Of a DNA stretch of 17,581 bases, positions 7,598 through 13,231 are shown in pieces. Location: assembly GCA_023392035.1 (NCBI GenBank), contig JAEVZY010000096.1, positions 1 through 17,581 on the forward strand, written 5' to 3'. Position 1 is the first letter of the stretch. Each line of letters begins with the position of its first letter. The position numbers were made by a program, and so were the translations under genes. The stretch comes from Pseudomonadota bacterium (GTDB lineage Bacteria; Pseudomonadota; Gammaproteobacteria; Burkholderiales; Burkholderiaceae_D). The notes under the pieces were generated by a model. That model ran no database searches and was not told the origin of the DNA. It worked only from the letters and a program-made list of their open reading frames with translations.

Positions 7598-8311
7598 TCA
7601 GGCAGTCGCCTTGCGCGCTGCCGCTTTGCTTGTCGGTTTGCTTGCTGCCTTGCTGCTGGCCTTGCCGGTCTGCGGGCGCGGCTCTACCGCCATCTGCACC
7701 TGGTTGCGGTAATCCCGCATCAGCCGATCGAATCCCTGCACCGCCCGCTCCACGCTGCCCGGCCGCTGGATGAAGCGGGCATCGTGATGCAGGGCCAGCA
7801 CCAGGCCATACATTTCATACACCACCTGCTGGGCATCGGTCTCCGCTTTCAGATGCCCCATCTCGATGGCTTGCGTCACGCAGCGCTGCAAGGCGCTTTG
7901 CCAGGCGCGCACCATGCTCACCAATTCCTCGCGGATGGCGCCGGGACGGTCGTCGTATTCGACCGCACCGCTAATGTAAATGCATCCGGAAGCAATCTCG
8001 ACGCTCACACGTTTGATCCAGCGCGCAAACATGGCCTCCAGCCGCGGCAATCCACGTTCGGCCTGCAGGCTGGGATAAAACACTTCGCGCTCGAAAATCT
8101 GGTGATACAGCTTGAGCACTTCAATCTGCAGATCGGTGCGCGAACCAAAGTGCGCAAACACACCGGATTTGCTCATGTTCATCTTGTCCGCCAACAGGCC
8201 GATGGTCAGGCCTTCCAGGCCATCGCGGCTGGCAAGGCTCAAGGCCACATCGAGAATGGCGGCGCGGGTCAGCTCACCCTTGCGCAGATACTTGGGATTG
8301 GTGTCGGTCAT
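7598..8311 (-). CDS. TetR-family transcriptional regulator of the beta-oxidation operon
   Basis: This 237-residue regulator has a TetR N-terminal DNA-binding domain: GELTRAAILDVALSLASRDG, then the helix-turn-helix region LTIGLLADKMNMSKSGVFAHFGSRTDL at about 35-61, followed by a helical ligand domain. Residues 215-237 form a lysine/alanine/serine-rich tail like that of histone H1 or AlgP, unusual for the family. It leads the beta-oxidation genes with a 27-base gap, and a palindromic operator candidate lies eight bases before its start codon. Autorepression and repression of the operon, relieved by a long-chain acyl-CoA, is my inference by analogy with PsrA, FadR and FadP-type regulators. The ATG at 8311 has little Shine-Dalgarno complementarity; a TTG-initiated longer form starting at 8362 would cover the promoter region and is unlikely. 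Confidence 0.9.
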   Translation of the reverse strand: MTDTNPKYLRKGELTRAAILDVALSLASRDGLEGLTIGLLADKMNMSKSGVFAHFGSRTDLQIEVLKLYHQIFEREVFYPSLQAERGLPRLEAMFARWIKRVSVEIASGCIYISGAVEYDDRPGAIREELVSMVRAWQSALQRCVTQAIEMGHLKAETDAQQVVYEMYGLVLALHHDARFIQRPGSVERAVQGFDRLMRDYRNQVQMAVEPRPQTGKASSKAASKPTSKAAARKATA

Positions 8312-8318
8312 GGCAGGC

Positions 8319-8334
8319 GTGCGAACGTTCGTAC
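8319..8334. promoter_or_regulatory. Palindromic operator candidate upstream of the TetR gene
   Basis: The 16 bases GTGCGAACGTTCGTAC form an inverted repeat with one mismatched pair (positions 3 and 14) and a perfect 10-base core CGAACGTTCG at 8322-8331. It lies immediately downstream of a candidate -10 box and eight bases before the start codon, the usual place for an autoregulatory TetR-family operator. The assignment rests on symmetry and position only. Confidence 0.6.
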
Positions 8335-8335
8335 T

Positions 8336-8362
8336 ATTATTCACCACCCCGCGACAGCACAA
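8336..8362 (-). promoter_or_regulatory. Possible promoter of the TetR/beta-oxidation operon
   Basis: On the minus strand an AATAAT box (8336-8341) follows a TTGTGC hexamer (8357-8362) with a 15-base gap; the overlapping TAATAG at 8334-8339 would give 17 bases. Transcription would start near 8329, inside the palindrome, which suits repression. The A/T-rich patch stands out in GC-rich surroundings, but the -35 match is only moderate. Confidence 0.35.
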
Positions 8363-8563
8363 GGACAGATTTAGAGCGGGGAGTCTAGGAGCCCGCGCGA
8401 CAGAAGAATGCCTTCGGCCGCGTAGTTTCCCGGGTGCGACCGGCCAAGCGCCGGCGAGGGCTTATTAGAGCGCGAATCGCCCGAAATTGCAGTCCTGCAG
8501 CGCAACATGCGCGCCATGCTGCGCGTCGCACGGCGGATGCTCCGAACGTGTTCCATGCGGCAA

Positions 8564-8932
8564 TCAGCCGCGGTCCAGCAGGCGCCGGTCGCGCTTGGTC
8601 GGACGGCCGCGGATGCTGTTGGCCGGCTCCTGATAGTAGCGCCGCTCCTGCGCGGCCTGTTCGCGCGCCAGGCGGCTGGCTTCGGTTTCCTCGTACAGGC
8701 CCTGGGCCACGCTGGCCGGACCGCGCTTGTCGGCCAGGGCCACGACCCGCAATTCATACGTGCCGCTTTCATTTTCGACGCGCAACATGTCGCCCGGCTT
8801 GATATTGCGCGCCGGCTTGATGCGTTCGTCATGCAGCTTGACGCGGCCGCCTTCCACCGCGTCGGTGGCCAGCGAGCGGGTCTTGAAGAAGCGCGCGGCC
8901 CACAGCCATTTGTCTATCCTGACGTTATCCAT
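8564..8932 (-). CDS. hslR: Hsp15-like S4-domain RNA-binding protein
   Basis: This small basic protein of 122 residues has an S4 RNA-binding domain from about residue 4 to 60: VRIDKWLWAARFFKTRSLA, then EGGRVKLHDERIKPARNIKPGDML. E. coli Hsp15 (133 residues) is heat-induced and binds 50S subunits carrying a stalled nascent chain, helping recycle them; I infer the same role here. The C-terminal part is highly charged (EASRLAREQAAQERRYY, then RGRPTKRDRR), as in the family. The ATG at 8932 has only weak ribosome-binding complementarity. It follows the clsB stop codon by 15 bases, so read-through from that cluster is likely. Downstream, 8312-8563 holds no gene I can support; it contains the operon promoter and operator at its left end. 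Confidence 0.9.
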   Translation of the reverse strand: MDNVRIDKWLWAARFFKTRSLATDAVEGGRVKLHDERIKPARNIKPGDMLRVENESGTYELRVVALADKRGPASVAQGLYEETEASRLAREQAAQERRYYQEPANSIRGRPTKRDRRLLDRG

Positions 8933-8947
8933 CGCACTATCGAATCT

Positions 8948-10111
8948 TCAGTTGAATTCACCCAGCGTAATCACCCGCATCACGGTGCGGTAGAGCAAAA
9001 AGGCGGCGTCGTGCGAAAGGCGCTGCAGCCAGGGCCGGCCCTCGAATTCCTGCAGGTGCACCGGCACGCCTTCGGCCACCCCGCTCAGTATGTGCGCGCG
9101 CAAATCGGCCGTGAATTGCGCATCCCTGACCAGCACATTGGCTTCCTGGTTGACGAACAGCGACAGCCCGTCATAGTTGCTCGATCCCACCGTCGCCCAG
9201 TCGTCATCCACCACCGCCACCTTGCCGTGCAATTCGGTCTTGCGGTATTCGACGATGTGAACGCCGGCGCGCAAGAGCTTGGGGTAATAGGACTGCGCCA
9301 CCGCGTCCTGCATGGGAAATTCGCCCACGCCCAGCAAAAGGGTGACCTTGACCCCGCGCAAGGCGGCTGCTTCCAGTGCCCGCCGCAATTTGCGGCCAGG
9401 CGCGAAATAGGGCGTTACCACCAGCGCTTCGTGCCGCGCCCGGCCCAGGGCCTGCAGATAGGCGCGCTGGATGGTCAGGCGATTGCGGAAATTGTCGCGT
9501 ATCACCAGCGCCGCCAGCGCCGGCTCGGTGCCGGCCGTGCCGTGCGTGCCACGCTCGCGCGCCAGCCTTTCCAGGCGTGAGACCAGCGGCAAGCGACCCA
9601 GGCGCGCCCATTGCAGGCGCATTTCATGCTCGATGGCCGGCGTCAGCGGACCTTCCACCCTGATCGCAAAATCCCAGCGCGGGGCCGCCAGCTGCACCTC
9701 GGGATGGCGGTCGTCGATCATGTCGTCGATGATGTTGAGCCCGCCCAGATAAGCCACACGACCATCCACCACGCACATCTTGCGATGCATGCGGGTCACG
9801 CCGCGCCGGAACCAGGGATTGAAATTGCGATGCTCGACACCCGCCGCGCGCAGATCGCGCTTGAGCTGGGCCGAGTGGACGCGGCCGGTGCCCAGCCAGT
9901 CGCTCACCACCCGCACTTTCACGCCGCGGCGGGCGGCGGCAGCCAGCGCATCACGCACCGCCAGACCGGTGGCATCCAGCGCAAAGATATAGGTTTCCAG
10001 CCAAACCTCGGACTCGGCTGCGGCGATTGCCGCCAGCAATTCCGGAAAATATTCTGCGCCACAATGCAGCAGCGTGATGCGATTGCCGGCAGACCAGATG
10101 ACGGACCGCAC
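8948..10111 (-). CDS. clsB: Cardiolipin synthase B (phospholipase D family)
   Basis: This 387-residue protein is a two-HKD phospholipase D-superfamily enzyme that probably makes cardiolipin from phosphatidylglycerol at the inner membrane. The first HKD motif is MHRKMCVVDG (His109, Lys111, Asp116) and the second is LHGKVAVVDD (His295, Lys297, Asp302). Both are complete, and each is followed by the family's Gly-rich or GSSN segment. Length and the absence of N-terminal membrane helices fit ClsB rather than ClsA. The start is a GTG at 10111 directly abutting the TAA stop of the upstream EEP gene, with only a weak ribosome site, which suggests translational coupling. E. coli also places clsB (ybhO) beside an EEP-family gene, ybhP, which supports the identification. 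Confidence 0.9.
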   Translation of the reverse strand: MRSVIWSAGNRITLLHCGAEYFPELLAAIAAAESEVWLETYIFALDATGLAVRDALAAAARRGVKVRVVSDWLGTGRVHSAQLKRDLRAAGVEHRNFNPWFRRGVTRMHRKMCVVDGRVAYLGGLNIIDDMIDDRHPEVQLAAPRWDFAIRVEGPLTPAIEHEMRLQWARLGRLPLVSRLERLARERGTHGTAGTEPALAALVIRDNFRNRLTIQRAYLQALGRARHEALVVTPYFAPGRKLRRALEAAALRGVKVTLLLGVGEFPMQDAVAQSYYPKLLRAGVHIVEYRKTELHGKVAVVDDDWATVGSSNYDGLSLFVNQEANVLVRDAQFTADLRAHILSGVAEGVPVHLQEFEGRPWLQRLSHDAAFLLYRTVMRVITLGEFN

Positions 10112-10918
10112 TTAGGCTCGACCCGGTTTCAAGACCAGTCGCGCCACCAGCGGCGCGTGATCGGACAGGCGCGCCCAGCGCACGCCGTGCAATACCTGGG
10201 CCGATTCGATATCGAAACCGCGCGCGTAGATGCGATCCAGCTTGAGGAAAGGCATGGCGGCGGGAAAGGTACGTGCCGGCTGAATCTTGGGCCCGCGCCC
10301 GGCCAGGCGGCGCAAATAGGTGCCGAAACCCATGGATGAGAGATTGGCGTCGAACACCTCGCGCATGCCGCACTGCTGATACAGGGTTTCCGACAAGCGG
10401 TTTTCCCAATCGTTGAAATCGCCGGCGATGAGCACCGGCGCATCGGCCGGTGCGCGCGAGCTGACGGCTTCTACCAGCGCCTCGGTCTGGCGCTTGCGGC
10501 TGCCGGCGAACAGGCCCAGATGCACCACGAAGCAATGCACCTCACGTCCCTCCATCCCGACCACGCAGTGCAGGATGCCGCGCTTCTCATAAGCGTGGTC
10601 CGACACGTCCTGGTTGCTGTGGTGGATGATGGGAAAGTTGGACAGCAGCGCATTGCCATGATGGCCATGGTCATAGGCGGCGTTCATGCCGTACACCGCA
10701 TGCTGGTTCTCGCCGCGCAGGTATTCATGCTGGGCCTGGCTTGGCCAGGTGGCGGCAAATTTCAGCGCCACCAGGTCATGCCGCCCCTGCACTTCCTGCA
10801 AGAACACGATGTCGGCCGCCAGCGAGGAAATGGCGTTCTTCAGCTCCTGGATGCGCGGCCGGCTGCCGATGGAGCTCAGTCCCTTGTGAATGTTGTAGGT
10901 GGCGATCGTCAGTTTCAT
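10112..10918 (-). CDS. Endonuclease/exonuclease/phosphatase (EEP) family protein, YbhP-like
   Basis: This 268-residue protein has the EEP (DNase I-like) fold residues in order: TYNIHKG with Asn9, LQEVQ with Glu42, VVHLGL with His133, AGDFND with Asp167 and Asn169, Asp228 in KLDRIYARG, and the C-terminal LSDHAPL with Asp253-His254. The metal-binding and catalytic set is therefore complete, so it is a Mg-dependent phosphodiesterase or phosphatase. The substrate, nucleic acid or phospholipid-type, is not evident. I see no signal peptide. The ATG at 10918 overlaps the nudB stop as ATGA, so translation is coupled; the open frame upstream is within nudB. The next gene is clsB with no gap, matching the ybhP-clsB pairing in E. 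coli and hinting at a role in membrane lipid metabolism. Confidence 0.88.
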   Translation of the reverse strand: MKLTIATYNIHKGLSSIGSRPRIQELKNAISSLAADIVFLQEVQGRHDLVALKFAATWPSQAQHEYLRGENQHAVYGMNAAYDHGHHGNALLSNFPIIHHSNQDVSDHAYEKRGILHCVVGMEGREVHCFVVHLGLFAGSRKRQTEALVEAVSSRAPADAPVLIAGDFNDWENRLSETLYQQCGMREVFDANLSSMGFGTYLRRLAGRGPKIQPARTFPAAMPFLKLDRIYARGFDIESAQVLHGVRWARLSDHAPLVARLVLKPGRA

Positions 10919-11400
10919 GTGGCCTGTAGGGTTTGCTCGCGCGAGCGCTGCGGCAATTGCAGGATCGCTTCCGCATTGGATGGCGAAAAGCAGGCATCGG
11001 CCGCTTCCCGCCATGGCAGCCAGCGGTAGCGCAAATGTTCGCGCTCGGCCAGGGTGATGGCGATGCCCTCCGGCACCAGCAAGCCGAACACATGCTCGGT
11101 ATTGCGCGTGACTCCGGGTGCATAGCGATGGCGCCAGACCGGATAGATTTCATAGATATTGGAAAGTTGCCAGTCCTGAAGATTGGCTTGCGGCACGGCA
11201 GTGCTGCCGACCTCGATGCCGGTTTCTTCCCACACTTCGCGCGCGGCGGTGGCGCACAAGTCTTCTTCCAGACTGTCTTTGGAACCGGTCACCGATTGCC
11301 AATAGCCGGGATGGTCGGCACGTTCAATCAGCAAGACTTGCAGATCGCTGGTGTGGATCACCACCAGCACCGATTCAGGAATTTTGTGGACAGGCATCAT
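10915..11400 (-). CDS. nudB: Dihydroneopterin triphosphate diphosphatase (Nudix)
   Basis: This 161-residue Nudix hydrolase probably removes pyrophosphate from 7,8-dihydroneopterin triphosphate, the second step of folate synthesis. The Nudix box starts at Gly39 and runs GSKDSLEEDLCATAAREVWEETGI; it has one residue more than the GX5EX7REUXEEXGU consensus between Gly and the REVWEETG part (54-61). I believe this is normal for betaproteobacterial NudB. The segment RHRYAPGVTRNTEH at about 90-103 is nearly the same in E. coli NudB and is the strongest specific clue. Two consecutive ATG codons at 11400 and 11397 are both possible starts, and neither has a clear ribosome site. Its stop overlaps the next start codon as ATGA. 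It normally follows aspS directly in related genomes; here the ankyrin gene intervenes. Confidence 0.9.
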   Translation of the reverse strand: MMPVHKIPESVLVVIHTSDLQVLLIERADHPGYWQSVTGSKDSLEEDLCATAAREVWEETGIEVGSTAVPQANLQDWQLSNIYEIYPVWRHRYAPGVTRNTEHVFGLLVPEGIAITLAEREHLRYRWLPWREAADACFSPSNAEAILQLPQRSREQTLQAT

Positions 11401-11427
11401 CGCGAGTTTCAGGCATGACGATCAACA

Positions 11428-11433
11428 ATTATG
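11428..11433 (-). promoter_or_regulatory. Possible -10 box for the nudB-EEP-clsB cluster
   Basis: On the minus strand CATAAT matches five of six consensus bases and would start transcription near 11421, about 20 bases before nudB. The -35 position is poor (TTCTGG at 17 bases). A promoter is expected here because the ankyrin gene separates nudB from aspS. Confidence 0.35.
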
Positions 11434-11479
11434 CCCGGTTCCGGCGGCCGCCAGAATCCGCAAACGCTCAGCGCTTGAT

Positions 11480-11498
11480 GCCTGCCGTTCAAGCAGGC
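11480..11498 (-). terminator. Small hairpin after the ankyrin gene, weak terminator candidate
   Basis: GCCTGC and GCAGGC form a perfect 6-bp stem with a 7-base loop, starting seven bases past the stop codon of the ankyrin gene. No T-run follows on the minus strand, so intrinsic termination would be inefficient. Confidence 0.25.
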
Positions 11499-11504
11499 TA
11501 AAGA

Positions 11505-13130
11505 TCAGATTTCAGCGCTTGCCAGTTCCAGCCCGAAGACTCTGCAAACCACCCTCCATTGCTCAAGCAGAACGTTCACACAATCGGCGGACCTTCCATC
11601 GGGGCCGGTGAAAGCCGTGCGCAAGCTGTTGGATGCCAGGCGCTGCTCGTTCCATTGCTTGAGCGCGTTGGCAAGCGCCGGCCACAGATCTTCGCCATTG
11701 CGGCTGTGCCCAGGCAAGGCGCGCCGCGCCTCCAGGGTTTGCGCAAGCAGGCTTTGCAGGAGGTCCACCACCGGCCCGAAGAGACCCGCTTCCTTCAGAT
11801 CGGCAGCCTGCTTTTCAGTCAGTGTGCTTTCGACATTGGGCTGGTTGGAAAACGCCTGCGTCAAGGCCGCCGCCAGCCTGGTCTGGAAATTCGCAAGCTC
11901 CTGATGAGCCGCGCCCCTCACGGCTTCAAGCTCTTCGCGCAAGATTCCCAACAGCCTGTCCTTCATGAGCTGGGATAGCGTGCTGTCGAGGATCTTCTTT
12001 TCCGCGGCTTGCGGTCCTGGCAGATTTGAAAGCAGACGGGCCAGTAAAAAGTCGCTTGGCCGCCCGTGGGCAGTGACGCCGAGCTGCACACACAGCTTGT
12101 AGGAATCGACCAGCCGGCTTTCCAGCAGCGAGGCCGTCAAGAAAAGCACATGGCTCTTGCCGGTGCATTGCGCGTGGCCGGCTTGCAGGCTCTCCACCCG
12201 GAACATCGAGAGGCCATATTGGCGCCATTCTCCAGCCGTCTGGCGCCATGCCAGAAATTCCCTGCTTGGTTCCACCCCGCAGTGCAGCGCTCGATGCTTG
12301 AGCAGGTCGCGGCCCAGGTCGTCCAGCCTTTCATGATTGCGAACCTGTGCGCGGGCGTCGATCCAAAGCAGGACTTCGATGGCGCCGTGACAGCCATTGA
12401 GCGCCGCCAGATCGAGTGGGGTGTGATCCGCATCGTTGGTGTCTTTCATTGCCGTGGTCATACCCCGATAGCGCCCCAGAATTTCTCTCTGGTCGTTGGC
12501 GGCGGCCAGCATCAGCGGCGTGTTGCCTTCAAGGTCACGCTCATGGAAAGGGGCGCCCGCTTTCTCCAGGGTTTCGGCGGCGGCTTCATGTCCGCCGGCG
12601 CAGGCATGGTGCAAGGCAGTTCTTTGATAGCGGTCCACCGCCTTCACGTCCGCCCCGTTTTTCAGCAGGTAGCCCAGCACTTCCCGAGCGCCGGCCTGGG
12701 CCGCCGCAATCAGCAAGGTGTTCAGGATCGGATCGGGTTGCGATGGCTTGCCGAGCGATTCATGCAGCAGCTGCAGGATCGCCGCATGCGGCAGCCGGGC
12801 CGCTTCGGTGAGAGCGGCCACATCAGGCACCAGGCCAGAGGACAACAGCTCGCGCACAGCTTGCTGGTCTTGCCCACGGATGGAATGGATCAGCAACGCA
12901 GTGGCTTGTGCCTGTTGCTTGTCGAGGCACACTCGCTTCAACTGCGGCTCGTCGAACTGTCGCGGGGCTTTGCGCTTGGTTCCCCGATTTTGCTGCTCGT
13001 CGTTGCGCGCCTCCCGGTTCTGTGTGTGCGGCTCGGGCTGAACGAGATTCTGCGTTTGGGTGATGTTGGTTGGCGCAGCACTTGTTCGTTGTACGCCAGT
13101 TGTAGTGGGTGCCCCTGCCGCATGGCTCAT
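11505..13130 (-). CDS. Ankyrin-repeat protein, candidate secreted effector
   Basis: I do not recognise a named family for this 541-residue protein. Residues 1-50 are polar and low in complexity (Ala, Thr, Gln, Asn rich) with no signal peptide. Residues 52-66 carry KRK, ten residues, then KR, resembling a bipartite nuclear localisation signal. Ankyrin-type helices run from about 78 to 265, clearest in LLIAAAQAGAREVLGYLLKNGADVKAVD, TALHHACAGGHEAAAETLEKAGA, NTPLMLAAANDQ and HTPLDLAALNGCHGAIEVLL. The remainder is helical with no motif I can name. The ATG at 13130 has a good ribosome site (GGGAGAA). It sits alone between aspS, closed by a terminator, and nudB. Hand counts of three 60-base rows gave 50-58% GC, against 58% for one row of aspS and 68% for one row of the thiolase. 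Secretion by a type III system is inference; a cytoplasmic scaffold is the alternative. Confidence 0.85.
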   Translation of the reverse strand: MSHAAGAPTTTGVQRTSAAPTNITQTQNLVQPEPHTQNREARNDEQQNRGTKRKAPRQFDEPQLKRVCLDKQQAQATALLIHSIRGQDQQAVRELLSSGLVPDVAALTEAARLPHAAILQLLHESLGKPSQPDPILNTLLIAAAQAGAREVLGYLLKNGADVKAVDRYQRTALHHACAGGHEAAAETLEKAGAPFHERDLEGNTPLMLAAANDQREILGRYRGMTTAMKDTNDADHTPLDLAALNGCHGAIEVLLWIDARAQVRNHERLDDLGRDLLKHRALHCGVEPSREFLAWRQTAGEWRQYGLSMFRVESLQAGHAQCTGKSHVLFLTASLLESRLVDSYKLCVQLGVTAHGRPSDFLLARLLSNLPGPQAAEKKILDSTLSQLMKDRLLGILREELEAVRGAAHQELANFQTRLAAALTQAFSNQPNVESTLTEKQAADLKEAGLFGPVVDLLQSLLAQTLEARRALPGHSRNGEDLWPALANALKQWNEQRLASNSLRTAFTGPDGRSADCVNVLLEQWRVVCRVFGLELASAEI

Positions 13131-13152
13131 TGATTGTTCTCCCGGGAAAGTG

Positions 13153-13191
13153 AAAAACCCCCATTCGCCAAATGGCCAATGGGGGCTTTTT
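13153..13191. terminator. Bidirectional intrinsic terminator after aspS
   Basis: CCCCCATT (13158-13165) pairs perfectly with AATGGGGG (13178-13185), and an inner GCC/GGC (13167-13169 with 13174-13176) extends the stem past one mismatch. TTTTT follows on the minus strand (13153-13157) and CTTTTT on the plus strand (13186-13191). On the minus strand it ends aspS transcription, 40-80 bases after the stop codon. Its far edge is only 22 bases before the ankyrin gene start. Confidence 0.9.
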
Positions 13192-13231
13192 GTGTCGCCC
13201 GTTGCGGGCGATAGTTCCGGCGTTTGAGCGA

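Noticed and set aside
8312..8362. Longer TetR protein starting at a TTG at 8362
   Set aside because: The extension would cover the candidate promoter and operator and adds residues not typical of TetR N-termini.
5978..8374. Plus-strand 798-codon open frame opposite the acyl-CoA dehydrogenase and TetR genes
   Set aside because: It is His/Gln/Arg-rich with no recognisable motif, crosses two real genes, and is what codon bias produces antisense to GC-rich genes.
8544..8553. GAACGTGTTC, a second site resembling the operator core
   Set aside because: The half-sites are spaced two bases further apart than in the 8319-8334 palindrome, it lies at the 3' end of hslR, and short matches like this occur by chance.
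8371..8832. Minus-strand 153-codon frame overlapping hslR
   Set aside because: It is out of frame with the conserved S4 protein and lacks any motif.
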